Notes: generated by a model from the letters alone, not told the origin. Numbered from the stretch's first letter, positions 7,350-14,487 are shown. The stretch is DNA of 14,487 nt from an uncultured Burkholderiales bacterium (GCA_903856875.1 CAIODE010000045.1:1-14487), one strand, 5' to 3'. Translations and numbers: made by a program.

Positions 7350-8342
7350 TCAATCTGGCTTGATGTTGTTGTCACGAACCACTTTGGCCCATGTGTCTAT
7401 TTGTTTGTCAATGAAGATCTTGGCTTTGTCGACACTGCCACCTGAAATGTCGATGCCCTGAGCACTTAATCTTTGAGATACCTCTGGGTTTTGTAAAACC
7501 TTGTTCAGCTCTTCGTTCATTCGCTTCACAAGCTCGGGTGGTGTTTTGGCTGAAGCCAAAAGCGCCCACCAGGCAGGGGCCTCAAAGCCTGGATACCCTG
7601 CTTCTGCAATGGTTGGAATTTCTGGAAACTCAGGCACACGTTTAAGTGAGGTCACAGCCAAAGGACGAATGCGTTTGTTGTCAATGTGCGGCTTGCTTAA
7701 GAAAACAGTGCCCATGGCCAATGGCACATGGCCAGCAACGGCGTCTGTCATCAGAGGGCCGCCGCCTTTGTAGGGAATGTGGTTGAACTCTAGGTTGGCA
7801 TTCTTTCCTAGCAAAGCCATGGCCAAGTGGCCTAAGCTGCCATTGCCGATGGTGCCAAATGAAACATTTTTCTTAGCCTTAGCAGCTGCCACCACATCTG
7901 CAAAAGTTTTGTACTCGTTACCGACATTGGAGGTTAGAACCATGGCGGAGGTGCCCACCAAAATCAGAGGAACCAAGTCTTTCTTGCTGTCATAGGGCAT
8001 GTTGGGCATTAAGCTTTGGTTCACGCCGTGAGTGTCAAATACCACTGCAAAGGTATAGCCATCTGCAGGAGAAGCCAGCACCGCAGACGTTCCAATGACG
8101 CCTGATGCGCCGCCTTTGTTTTCAACAATGACGCTTTGCCCTAATTGTTGCGACAAAACAGGTGCAATGATCCTAGCCACTTGATCAACAGAGCCACCAG
8201 GTGGGAAAACTGCTACAAGTTTGATGGGTTGCTTGGTGGGCCAAGCTTGTGCCAAAACCAGTGTGGGCAGCAAGCAGCAGAGAAGCAGAATTGACTTCAA
8301 ATTTTGGCTGAGTGAGAGTTGGCTAGAGAGACGGGTTGACAT
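7350..8342 (-). CDS. Bug/TctC-family periplasmic solute-binding protein (second copy)
   Basis: This 330-residue TctC/Bug-type receptor has a signal peptide with hydrophobic core LKSILLLCCLLPTLVLA (15-31), cleaved near VLA or AQA. The mature start is WPTKQPIKLVAVFPPGGSVD, followed by QSVIVENKGGASG, ADGYTFAVVF and the C-terminal PELVKRMNEELNKVL helix, all typical. It is clearly a paralogue, not a duplicate, of the receptor at 63-1112. AAAGGA lies about 9 bases before the ATG. No transporter membrane subunits are near. It is transcribed alone and diverges from a class V aminotransferase, which hints at an amino- or keto-acid ligand; that link is inference only. Confidence 0.93.
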   Translation of the reverse strand: MSTRLSSQLSLSQNLKSILLLCCLLPTLVLAQAWPTKQPIKLVAVFPPGGSVDQVARIIAPVLSQQLGQSVIVENKGGASGVIGTSAVLASPADGYTFAVVFDTHGVNQSLMPNMPYDSKKDLVPLILVGTSAMVLTSNVGNEYKTFADVVAAAKAKKNVSFGTIGNGSLGHLAMALLGKNANLEFNHIPYKGGGPLMTDAVAGHVPLAMGTVFLSKPHIDNKRIRPLAVTSLKRVPEFPEIPTIAEAGYPGFEAPAWWALLASAKTPPELVKRMNEELNKVLQNPEVSQRLSAQGIDISGGSVDKAKIFIDKQIDTWAKVVRDNNIKPD

Positions 8343-8507
8343 GCGTAAATTTCCTTTGGTGCGATCCTAGTGCCTCAAAAGAGTGTGCAGGTAGGTATTA
8401 ACCCTTGACTTAACTCTCAATTCAATGCTGTGTTTGAACGGATTGAAGACTTTTATAAGTCCCTTGACTAAAATGGTAGGTCCCTCTTAATTCCTAGGAA
8501 AATGACC
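8343..8507. promoter_or_regulatory. Divergent promoter region of Bug receptor and aminotransferase
   Basis: The 165 bases between the two divergent starts contain a 9-base direct repeat CCCTTGACT at 8402-8410 and 8461-8469, and a small dyad GACTT-TTAT-AAGTC at 8447-8460 that includes a TATAAG -10-like box (8454-8459). TTGACT is a near-consensus -35 box on the + strand, but neither copy has a good -10 at 16-18 bases. The assignment of promoter elements is therefore tentative. Confidence 0.4.
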
Positions 8508-9671
8508 ATGCCCGCTTTATTGCCCAACATTGACCCTGATGGTTTGCTCGAATTTTCTGTGGTTTACACAGACCGAGCACTGAACCACATGTCCAAGCGC
8601 TTTCAGGGCGTGATGCAAGACATCTCTGTCATTTTGAAAGACGTCTATGCGGCCCATTCAGTGGCTTTGGTGCCTGGCAGTGGAACTTTTGGCATGGAAG
8701 CTGTCGCTAGACAATTTGCACACGGCCAAAAAGTCATGGTCATTCGCAATGGCTGGTTCAGTTACAGGTGGACACAAATTTTTGACATGGGTGCTATTCC
8801 TAGTCGGTCGATTGTCTTCAAAGCGCGTCAGCAGAGTGCCGATACCAAATCGGCATGGGCGCCTTGTGACATTGAAGAGCTTGAAGCGCAAATTGCAGCT
8901 GAAAAGCCTGCGGTCGTATTTGCACCGCACGTAGAAACGTCAGCAGGCATGATGCTGCCTGATGCTTTTTTGGCACGAGTGGGTGAAGCTGTTCACAAAG
9001 TGGGTGGCCTTTTTGTCTTGGACTGCATTGCATCGGGCACCATTTGGGTAGACATGAAGTCGACCGGGGTTGATATTTTGATCAGCGCGCCTCAAAAAGG
9101 TTGGAGCAGTTCGCCATGTTGCGCCATGATCATGCTAAGCGAGCGGGCTCGACAAGCCATTGATGCCACTCAAAGTTCTAGCTTCGCATGCGACCTCAAA
9201 AAATGGTTGCACATCATGGAAGCTTATGAGTCTGGCACCCACATGTACCACGCCACCATGCCCACAGATGCGCTTGCCCAATTGCGCGATGTGATGAAGG
9301 AAATGCAGTCTTATGGCTTTGCCAAGGTCAAGCAAGAGCAGCAAGAACTGGGTTTGCAAGTTCGAAGCCTCTTAGAGTCTCGCGGCTTCAAAAGCGTGGC
9401 TGCACAAGGATTTCAAGCACCCGGTGTGGTTGTGAGCTACACCCAAGATGCCGAAATTCAAAACAGCAAAAAATTCCTTTCTTTAGGGCTGCAAACTGCG
9501 GCAGGTGTGCCTTTGCAATGCGATGAGCCCAAAGACTTCATGACTTTCCGCATTGGCTTGTTTGGCCTAGAAAAGTTGCACAATCCTGCGCGTAGTGTGC
9601 AGCAATTGTCACAGGCACTCGACGAAATGGGTTATTTACCCATTGCAGCCAAAGAGCCGGCAATGGCCTAA
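8508..9671 (+). CDS. Class V aminotransferase (alanine-glyoxylate / AEP transaminase-like)
   Basis: This is a PLP-dependent fold-type I enzyme of aminotransferase class V, 387 residues from this start. VPGSGTFGMEAV provides the phosphate-binding loop, APHVETSAG the cofactor-contact strand, DCIASGT holds the Asp that pairs with the pyridine nitrogen (Asp172), and SAPQKGW carries the Schiff-base Lys197. It most resembles alanine/serine-glyoxylate and 2-aminoethylphosphonate-pyruvate transaminases; the substrate cannot be settled from sequence, and no phosphonate genes are nearby. Two ATGs occur (8502 and 8508). AGGA at 8496-8499 is 2 bases from the first and 8 from the second, so 8508 is preferred. 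It is cytosolic, probably monocistronic, and divergent from a Bug receptor. Confidence 0.87.
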   Translation: MPALLPNIDPDGLLEFSVVYTDRALNHMSKRFQGVMQDISVILKDVYAAHSVALVPGSGTFGMEAVARQFAHGQKVMVIRNGWFSYRWTQIFDMGAIPSRSIVFKARQQSADTKSAWAPCDIEELEAQIAAEKPAVVFAPHVETSAGMMLPDAFLARVGEAVHKVGGLFVLDCIASGTIWVDMKSTGVDILISAPQKGWSSSPCCAMIMLSERARQAIDATQSSSFACDLKKWLHIMEAYESGTHMYHATMPTDALAQLRDVMKEMQSYGFAKVKQEQQELGLQVRSLLESRGFKSVAAQGFQAPGVVVSYTQDAEIQNSKKFLSLGLQTAAGVPLQCDEPKDFMTFRIGLFGLEKLHNPARSVQQLSQALDEMGYLPIAAKEPAMA

Positions 9672-9709
9672 GGCCATCAAGTCCTGAGTCAGGACTTGAT
9701 CGGTTGGCC
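9672..9709 (+). terminator. Perfect inverted repeat after the aminotransferase, possible terminator
   Basis: Directly after the aminotransferase stop, arms ATCAAGTCCTGA (9676-9687) and TCAGGACTTGAT (9689-9700) are perfectly complementary around one central base. GGCC flanks both sides (9672-9675, 9706-9709). In RNA this gives a stable hairpin of about 9-10 pairs. There is no T run, so termination would be Rho-dependent or the element may have another role such as 3' end protection. Confidence 0.55.
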
Positions 9710-9713
9710 GCCA

Positions 9714-9732
9714 GCCATTTAGACAAAATGGC
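9714..9732. repeat. Second inverted repeat, 7-base arms
   Basis: GCCATTT (9714-9720) and AAATGGC (9726-9732) flank a 5-base loop AGACA. It lies 5 bases beyond the previous hairpin structure and could be a second stem of a compound 3' structure. Confidence 0.5.
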
Positions 9733-9738
9733 GTCGTC

Positions 9739-9754
9739 TTGGTTTGCAAACCAA
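9739..9754. promoter_or_regulatory. 16-base perfect palindrome upstream of the MFS gene, candidate operator
   Basis: TTGGTTTGCAAACCAA is a perfect even-length palindrome 31 bases before the MFS start. An uninterrupted 16-base palindrome in a short upstream region suggests a dimeric regulator site for the exporter. No regulator gene is adjacent, so this is inference from symmetry and position. Confidence 0.45.
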
Positions 9755-9784
9755 ATTTGTCGTTCTTGCCTAAAATGAAAAGCA

Positions 9785-11041
9785 ATGACAAACACTTCAC
9801 CGTCGCCTCATTTAAATTGGCGTGATTCATTTCGGGTTAAAAGCTTTCGCTACCAGTGGCCCGCAGATCTGGCCACATCATGGGCTTTTGAAATGGAAAC
9901 CATCCTTTTGGGTTGGTACATCTTGTCGGCCTCAGGCTCGGTTTTAATGTTGGTTGTTTATGGTTCTTTGCAGTACCTAGGTTCATTGGTGGCACCTGTG
10001 TTTGGTGTGGTCTGCGATCGAATGGGCTATCGGCGAATGCTCTGGTCCACCAGGGCCATTTACGCCGTGTTGGCTTTCATCATCATGTTGCTTTCCTATT
10101 TCCAAGCCCTAACGCCCGATAGGGTTCTCATATTGGCCGCCATTGTGGGCACCATCAGACCTTCCGATCAAATGATGCGCAATGCCTTGATTGCCAAAAC
10201 CTTGCCTGCAGCGCAGTTGATGGGCGCACTGGGTATTTCAAGAATGACGTCCGAGTCTGCCAGAATAGCCGGCGCACTTGCCGGTGCCGGCATCGTGGCA
10301 GTTCTTGGCATGACCTCGGCCTATGCGGTTGTCACTTTGCTGTATGTGCTTAGTTTTTGGCTGTCTCGAGGGGTTGACGATGTTCAGCCAACACCGAATA
10401 CCGGTGCCTTGGCCAGTCCACTGAATGATTTGAAATCGGCATTCACGTATGTTTGGCACAAGCCTATTCTCATGGGTGCCATGGCAGTGGCTTTTCTGGT
10501 GAACTTATTGGCATTCCCTTTTTCGCTGGGTTTGCTGCCCTATGCGGCTAAAAATATTTTTCTTACCAACCAAACGGGCCTTGGATTTTTGGGCGCCAGT
10601 TTTGCATTTGGTGGGCTTTTGGCATCATTCACTTTAAGCACTCACAAATTCAAACTGCTCGCATCCCAAACCATGATCGCTGCCTCAGCCGTTTGGTTTT
10701 CATTGGATCTTGCTTTTGCATTCACAAACAACTTGTACCTTGGCATGCTCGTTCTGATGTTGGCAGGCTTTGTGCAGAGTCTGTGCATGACTCCTTTGGC
10801 TGCAGTCATGCTGCGCGCGACTGAACCGGCGTTTCACGGGCGGGTGATGGGCATGCGCATGCTGGCCATTTGGGGCTTGCCCATTGGGCTATTGGCCAGC
10901 GGCCCCTTGGTTGAAAGCATCGGGTATGTGTCGACTGCCTGGATTTATTCGGCATTGGGTTTGATCTTGACTTTGGCTATAGCGCTTTACTGGCGCCATG
11001 CCTTGTGGGACAAGCACTCCGTTGCAAACAATGCGCTTTGA
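9785..11041 (+). CDS. MFS transporter, EntS/MFS_3-like
   Basis: This 418-residue integral membrane protein has about 10-12 hydrophobic helices. The loop after helix 2 reads GVVCDRMGYRRML (about 74-86), the major-facilitator motif A with D-R-x-G-x-R-R. The overall pattern, with a short N-terminal cytosolic part (NWRDSFRVKSFRYQW) and a matching DRVLILAAIVGTIRPSDQMMRNALI segment, resembles the MFS_3 / enterobactin-exporter-like group, so efflux is more likely than uptake. The substrate is unknown. The ribosome site is weak (AAAAG about 4 bases before the ATG), and a 16-base palindrome sits upstream. The stop is separated by one base from the stop of the convergent alkB, so the two genes share 3' signals. 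Confidence 0.85.
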   Translation: MTNTSPSPHLNWRDSFRVKSFRYQWPADLATSWAFEMETILLGWYILSASGSVLMLVVYGSLQYLGSLVAPVFGVVCDRMGYRRMLWSTRAIYAVLAFIIMLLSYFQALTPDRVLILAAIVGTIRPSDQMMRNALIAKTLPAAQLMGALGISRMTSESARIAGALAGAGIVAVLGMTSAYAVVTLLYVLSFWLSRGVDDVQPTPNTGALASPLNDLKSAFTYVWHKPILMGAMAVAFLVNLLAFPFSLGLLPYAAKNIFLTNQTGLGFLGASFAFGGLLASFTLSTHKFKLLASQTMIAASAVWFSLDLAFAFTNNLYLGMLVLMLAGFVQSLCMTPLAAVMLRATEPAFHGRVMGMRMLAIWGLPIGLLASGPLVESIGYVSTAWIYSALGLILTLAIALYWRHALWDKHSVANNAL

Positions 11042-11042
11042 A

Positions 11043-12224
11043 TTAATTTGGCGCTACAAGTCCAAATTTTTTGATCAGTCGATTTTTAGCGCTAGGTAAA
11101 AAGTTAATTTTTGAGATGTCGCCCTGAAGTGTTTTGATCAAAAGTGGATCCATCACCCGATACCAAAGGGGCGGTAAATAAGCCAAGAAAAACATCCCAA
11201 AATAGCCAGAGGGCAACCTGGGAAGCTCTGGAAAATCACGCAGTGATTGGTAGCTTCGGCCCGGATGAGCATGGTGGTCCGAATGACGCTGCAGTTGAAA
11301 CAACACCAGGTTGGAAACCAAATGGTTGCTGTTCCATGAGTGGTGTGGTTGGCAATTTTCGTAATTGCCATTGGTTGTTTTGAGCCGTTGAATGCCGTAA
11401 TGCTCAACGTAATTGGCCGATGTCAATTGAAATGCACCCCAAATTCCCACTGGAATGAGAACGATCACCATGTCTAAGCCGTAATGGCTGATCAAGCTAC
11501 CATGCACCAAAGCCGTTAGGCAAAGCGCTTGAAGAATTTCATTCTCAAAATGCCAAACAGATTTAGTTTGCCGCTGTAGCCGAGCAGCTTCAAGTCGCCA
11601 AGCACGCAGGGCTGCGCCAGGCATTTCTCTACAAGCAAACTGATAGATGTTCTCTCCCATTTTGGAAGATGCTGGATCTTCAGGCGTGCTCACATGGCGG
11701 TGATGACCTCGGTTGTGTTCTATGGAAAAGTGACCATAGGCACCCAAAGCCGTATTGAACAGCGCAATTTTCCGAGGCACTGTTTGCAGTTTATGGCCCA
11801 GTTCATGGCTGACGTTTAAGCCAAAACCTAAAACCGATCCGGTGGCCATGACGGTGGCTAGCCATTCCAATGTCGTCAATGAAAATGTACACAGGAAAAT
11901 GCAGTTAAAAATAACAGCAATCCATAAGATTGGAATGGTTGCGTAAGTGATCCATCGGTAATAGGCATCGGCTTCTAAAGCCTCAATCGATGATTCGGGT
12001 GGATTGCTGATGTCCTCGCCAATCAGGAAATCTAAAAATGGCACAAAGAAGTAATAGAAAACAAAAGGGAAAAATAAGATCCAACTGCTGACCCCAAAGC
12101 CAGAAACCGCAACTGTGCCAACCAGTGCGACAGCAGGCCCCACGACAGAAAATAACCACGCAAAACGCTTCTTATCTACGTAAGAGGGCAATGGGTTCTG
12201 GCGATCTTGAATGGCTGACGTCAA
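11043..12224 (-). CDS. alkB: AlkB-type alkane 1-monooxygenase
   Basis: This is a membrane-bound, non-haem di-iron hydroxylase of 393 residues that converts n-alkanes to 1-alkanols at the inner membrane, with electrons from rubredoxin. The four diagnostic motifs are present: Hist-1 HELGHK (140-145), Hist-2 EHNRGHHRHV (169-178), the HYG box in NYVEHYGIQ (271-279) and Hist-3 LQRHSDHHAHPGRSYQ (311-326). Hydrophobic segments at about 23-43, 46-68, 90-112, 118-136, 237-262 and 341-355 fit the six-helix topology. No rubredoxin or rubredoxin reductase gene lies in the window and no rubredoxin domain is fused. It diverges from the alkyl sulfatase across a dyad-containing promoter region and converges on the MFS gene. 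Chain-length preference cannot be read with confidence. Confidence 0.95.
   Translation of the reverse strand: MTSAIQDRQNPLPSYVDKKRFAWLFSVVGPAVALVGTVAVSGFGVSSWILFFPFVFYYFFVPFLDFLIGEDISNPPESSIEALEADAYYRWITYATIPILWIAVIFNCIFLCTFSLTTLEWLATVMATGSVLGFGLNVSHELGHKLQTVPRKIALFNTALGAYGHFSIEHNRGHHRHVSTPEDPASSKMGENIYQFACREMPGAALRAWRLEAARLQRQTKSVWHFENEILQALCLTALVHGSLISHYGLDMVIVLIPVGIWGAFQLTSANYVEHYGIQRLKTTNGNYENCQPHHSWNSNHLVSNLVLFQLQRHSDHHAHPGRSYQSLRDFPELPRLPSGYFGMFFLAYLPPLWYRVMDPLLIKTLQGDISKINFLPSAKNRLIKKFGLVAPN
11045..11072 (+). terminator. Candidate terminator for the MFS gene, inside the 3' end of alkB
   Basis: AATTTGG (11045-11051) pairs with CCAAATT (11062-11068) across a 10-base loop, followed on the + strand by further T (six T in all, 11067-11072). 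It would end MFS transcription but lies within the last codons of the oppositely oriented alkB. The short, AT-rich stem makes this moderate at best. Confidence 0.4.
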
Positions 12225-12277
12225 AATAGAATCTACGATGCAGTTTGATGTGTGAAGTATGCCTCATGATCTTTGAA

Positions 12278-12302
12278 TGAACAGGGTATTACCCCTAGTT
12301 CA
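12278..12302. promoter_or_regulatory. Dyad between alkB and alkyl sulfatase, candidate operator
   Basis: Nested arms TGAAC and GGGTA (12278-12282, 12284-12288) mirror TACCC and GTTCA (12290-12294, 12298-12302) around T12289. The spacers are unequal (1 and 3 bases), so symmetry is imperfect. Its place between two functionally linked divergent genes makes it a candidate regulator site. Confidence 0.4.
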
Positions 12303-12332
12303 AACGGCAGGCGTGGTTTATAACATCACGCT

Positions 12333-12338
12333 AAGGAG
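12333..12338 (+). promoter_or_regulatory. Strong ribosome binding site deciding the alkyl sulfatase start
   Basis: AAGGAG ends 7 bases before ATG 12346. The longer frame's ATG at 12277 has no such site and would translate through the dyad and the -10-like box. Confidence 0.8.
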
Positions 12339-12345
12339 TTTATCA

Positions 12346-14298
12346 ATGCGCGGTAGTTTTGACGAGGTGATTCGAGGCGGTCGCGTCTTTGCGGTATGCA
12401 TGGGAATTTGTGGATTGATGGCCTGTCAGAAGCTGGAATCAACTTCAAGTTCATCCAAAATACCAGCGCAGTCAAGAAGTGCCGATTGGCTTGAAAAAAG
12501 CGATGCCAGAAAAGGCTTTGTGGCGTCACCTTCTGGTCAGATCAAAGATGCACAGGGCAAAGTCATTTGGGACTTCGATGCCTTTGCCTTTATTCAAGGC
12601 GATGCGCCCTCAACAGTCAATCCAAGTTTGTGGCGCCAAGCCACTTTGAACAACCAAATTGGCCTGTTCAAAGTGACCGAGGGCATCTGGCAGTTAAGAG
12701 GCTTTGATCTGGCCAACATGACCTTGATTCAAGGCAAGACGGGCTGGATTGTGGTGGATGCCCTGACTGCACAAGAAACATCGGCGGCGGCACTGGCGTT
12801 TGCACGGCAACATTTGGGTCCGCAAAAAGTCTCTGGCCTTATTTTCACGCACAGCCATGCCGATCATTTTGGAGGGGCATTGGGCGTGGTGAGTGCAGAA
12901 GAAGCCAAAGCACGAAAACTGCCCATCGTTGCACCTTCGGGCTTTATGGAAGAGGCCACCAGTGAAAATATTCTCATGGGCCCCGCCATGGGCCGCCGTG
13001 CCATGTACATGTATGGCAGCAACTTAGCCAAAAGTCCAACAGGTCTTGTGGACAATGGCTTGGGCAAAGCGGTTGCGTTTGGAAAGATCGGTATTTTGCA
13101 ACCCAACATCACGGTTCAATTAGAAAAACAGGACTTGCTGATTGATGGCGTTCGTTTTGTTTTTCACAATGTGCCTGGCAGTGAGGCACCCTCGGAGTTC
13201 ACTTTCTATTTGCCTGACTTCAAGGCATTTTGTGGCGCCGAAATCATGGGCCACACCTTGCACAACCTCTATACCTTGCGCGGTGCCAAGGTGCGCGATG
13301 CCACCAAGTGGGCATCCTATTTGAATGACTCTTTGCGCTATGTCGAAAATTCAGAAGTGGTGTTCAATCAGCATCATTGGCCGGTCTGGGGGGCAGCCAA
13401 TATTCAAGACTTCATTGTCAAGCAAAGAGATACTTACCAGTTCATTCACGATCAAACAGTTCGGCAAATGAATGCGGGCCTGAACGCTGCCGAAATTGCT
13501 GAAAATCTTCGGCTGCCGCCAGCGCTTGACGAGCATTTGAGTGTGCGGGGTTATTACGGTACGGTTCGGCACAACGTGAAAGCGGTCTACCAAAACTACA
13601 TGGGCTGGTTTGATGCGCATCCTTCCAACCTTGACCCTTTGCCCGCTGTGCAAGCCTCTGAAAAATACGTCAGCCTCATGGGTGGTGTCGACAAAGTGAT
13701 CGCGGCAGCCCAAGAATCCATGGGTAAAGCAGATTACCGCTGGGCTGCAGAACTGCTTAAGCATGCGGTCTATGTGGCGCCCAAAAATACCCAAGCCAAG
13801 GCCTTGTTAGCACAGTCTTTTGAAAAACTGGGCTATGCAGCCGAGTCATCGGCTTGGCGAAACTTTTACCTCACAGGCGCACTGGAATTGCGCGAAGGTA
13901 CGCCCGAAAAAGGCATGCCGCGCGAAGGCATGATCGACATGCTGAACCAAACGCCCATCGAACGATTTTTGGAGGCCATGGCCGCATCCCTCAATGCCCC
14001 AAAGGCCGAAGGCAAAAAAATGAAAATCAACTTGGTGTTTTCAGACACCCAACAAAGTTTTGTCTTGTCCCTTGATAATTCTGTGTTGCATCATGTGAAG
14101 GCGCATCCTGATCAAAATGCGAACGCAACCCTCACTTTGACCCAGCCATTTTTCATCAAAATGGTGCTGGGCCAAGCTGGGGCCAAAGACTTGCTCTTGT
14201 CGGATCAAACCAAGATCGAAGGCAGCACAATTGATTTGGCTTTGTTTTTCAGCATGATTGACAAAGCCCCAGGTAATTTTTCCATTGTCACGAGGTAA
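12346..14298 (+). CDS. Linear primary alkyl sulfatase, SdsA1-type metallo-beta-lactamase fold
   Basis: This 650-residue enzyme of the SdsA1/alkyl-sulfatase family hydrolyses medium- and long-chain primary alkyl sulfates to alcohol and sulfate. The N-terminal metallo-beta-lactamase domain has the di-zinc motif [10 protein letters not shown] (168-177). The family segment [16 protein letters not shown], then RGAKVRDA, supplies further metal and substrate residues, followed by HHWPVWG and the [20 protein letters not shown] stretch. A helical dimerisation region follows, and the last 120 or so residues form the SCP2-like C-terminal domain. Start 12346 is preferred over 12277 because AAGGAG sits 7 bases upstream. 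From there the N-terminus is basic, then hydrophobic, ending in GLMAC (Cys27), a plausible lipobox with Met at -2, followed by a Ser-rich linker. It is divergent from alkB and 5 bases before a GMC dehydrogenase. Confidence 0.92.
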   Translation: MRGSFDEVIRGGRVFAVCMGICGLMACQKLESTSSSSKIPAQSRSADWLEKSDARKGFVASPSGQIKDAQGKVIWDFDAFAFIQGDAPSTVNPSLWRQATLNNQIGLFKVTEGIWQLRGFDLANMTLIQGKTGWIVVDALTAQETSAAALAFARQHLGPQKVSGLIFTHSHADHFGGALGVVSAEEAKARKLPIVAPSGFMEEATSENILMGPAMGRRAMYMYGSNLAKSPTGLVDNGLGKAVAFGKIGILQPNITVQLEKQDLLIDGVRFVFHNVPGSEAPSEFTFYLPDFKAFCGAEIMGHTLHNLYTLRGAKVRDATKWASYLNDSLRYVENSEVVFNQHHWPVWGAANIQDFIVKQRDTYQFIHDQTVRQMNAGLNAAEIAENLRLPPALDEHLSVRGYYGTVRHNVKAVYQNYMGWFDAHPSNLDPLPAVQASEKYVSLMGGVDKVIAAAQESMGKADYRWAAELLKHAVYVAPKNTQAKALLAQSFEKLGYAAESSAWRNFYLTGALELREGTPEKGMPREGMIDMLNQTPIERFLEAMAASLNAPKAEGKKMKINLVFSDTQQSFVLSLDNSVLHHVKAHPDQNANATLTLTQPFFIKMVLGQAGAKDLLLSDQTKIEGSTIDLALFFSMIDKAPGNFSIVTR

Positions 14299-14303
14299 AT
14301 CCA

Positions 14304-14487
14304 ATGACGCATTCTGAATTTGATTATGTGGTGGTAGGTGGAGGTTCTGCGGGATGCTGTGTGGCGGGGCGTTTGAGTGAAGATCAAAATACGTCAGTGT
14401 GTTTGCTGGAAGCGGGCGGCTCCGACAACTCTGTGTTTGTTCGGGCTCCTTTGGGATTTGCAGCCACCCTTTCTTTGAACCTCAACA
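14304..14487 (+). CDS. GMC-family alcohol dehydrogenase (AlkJ/choline-dehydrogenase-like), 3' partial
   Basis: Only the first 61 codons are in the window. They read [20 protein letters not shown], then [19 protein letters not shown], then [13 protein letters not shown]. This is the N-terminal FAD-binding signature of glucose-methanol-choline oxidoreductases: GGGSAG, the A.RLSE helix and the LLEAGG strand end that binds the adenosine ribose. AlkJ, the membrane-associated alkanol dehydrogenase of alkane degradation, and choline dehydrogenase share this pattern. GAGG (14292-14295) in the final codons of the alkyl sulfatase is 8 bases from the ATG, so the two are one operon. The likely role is oxidation of the primary alcohol released by the sulfatase, and possibly by AlkB. 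The exact subfamily cannot be decided from this fragment. Confidence 0.88.
   Translation, partial: MTHSEFDYVVVGGGSAGCCVAGRLSEDQNTSVCLLEAGGSDNSVFVRAPLGFAATLSLNLN

Larger units (their letters stand above)
12225..12345. promoter_or_regulatory. Shared divergent promoter region of alkB and alkyl sulfatase
   Basis: These 121 bases separate the alkB start from the preferred alkyl-sulfatase start. They contain a 25-base dyad (12278-12302) and a TATAAC -10-like box at 12319-12324 on the + strand, without a good -35 at normal spacing. This fits an activator-dependent promoter. Both genes could be controlled from here. Confidence 0.5.

Noticed and set aside
63..8342. The two Bug/TctC genes as a recent duplication or a long direct repeat
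   Set aside because: The proteins share only family-level similarity and differ in length and signal peptide. No nucleotide-level repeat was seen.
8502..8507. ATG 8502 as start of the aminotransferase
   Set aside because: AGGA is only 2 bases away. ATG 8508 has the proper 8-base spacing.
8508..9671. Naming the aminotransferase phnW
   Set aside because: The fold and PLP residues fit the class, but no phosphonate genes are nearby and specificity residues could not be judged.
11043..12224. Fatty-acid desaturase or xylene monooxygenase instead of AlkB
   Set aside because: The HYG box and the LQRHSDHHA, EHNRGHHRHV and HELGHK motifs together match AlkB. Desaturases have different box spacing.
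12277..12345. Longer N-terminus of the alkyl sulfatase from ATG 12277
   Set aside because: It has no ribosome site, it would run through the dyad and the -10-like box, and it would bury the lipoprotein-like signal 23 residues inside the protein.
13351..13794. 147-residue - strand open frame inside the alkyl sulfatase
   Set aside because: It is an antisense shadow of a strongly conserved coding region, with no motif or ribosome site.
1..14487. CRISPR array, tRNA or rRNA genes, insertion sequence ends or integrase
   Set aside because: No regularly spaced repeats, no cloverleaf-like gene, no transposase-like frame and no terminal repeats were found. Gene density leaves little room.

Overview
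The window looks like a chromosomal piece of a betaproteobacterium, most likely Burkholderiales/Comamonadaceae. The main reasons are two stand-alone Bug/TctC-type periplasmic solute-binding proteins, the DUF1800-DUF1501 pair, DUF3297, and a moderate, gene-dense base composition. The taxon is inferred from gene content only. No RNA gene, CRISPR array, insertion sequence or integrase was seen, and no gene-free stretch exceeds 300 bases.

Left part (1-2478, + strand): the last codons of an unidentified gene overlap a Bug/TctC receptor by ATGA. The receptor in turn overlaps an FAD-dependent oxidoreductase (TTG start) by 8 bases. This is a tightly coupled operon, probably for uptake and oxidation of an organic acid.

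Middle left (2455-6429, - strand): a three-gene operon of exported proteins reads DUF1800, then DUF1501 with a twin-arginine signal, then a secreted alpha/beta hydrolase of the dienelactone-hydrolase type. The hydrolase is cut by an in-frame TAG at 2614-2616. Its frame stays open for 52 more codons, which carry the expected catalytic histidine, so this is a fresh nonsense mutation or a sequence error. That full frame overlaps the end of the FAD oxidoreductase tail to tail.

Middle (6492-9671): a small + strand operon holds DUF3297 and a carboxymuconolactone-decarboxylase/AhpD-fold protein. It meets a - strand Bug/TctC receptor at a hairpin terminator. A class V aminotransferase diverges from that receptor.

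Right part (9785-14487): an MFS exporter runs + and ends one base from the end of a - strand AlkB alkane 1-monooxygenase with all its histidine boxes. Divergent from alkB is an SdsA1-type alkyl sulfatase with a lipoprotein-like signal. It is followed after 5 bases by the start of a GMC alcohol dehydrogenase (AlkJ/choline-dehydrogenase type) cut off by the window edge. Alkane hydroxylation and alkyl-sulfate hydrolysis both yield primary alcohols, which the GMC enzyme could oxidise. This is the most coherent functional module here. The most unusual objects are the DUF1800-DUF1501-hydrolase operon with its interrupted third gene and the alkB/alkyl-sulfatase/GMC arrangement with a dyad in the shared promoter region.
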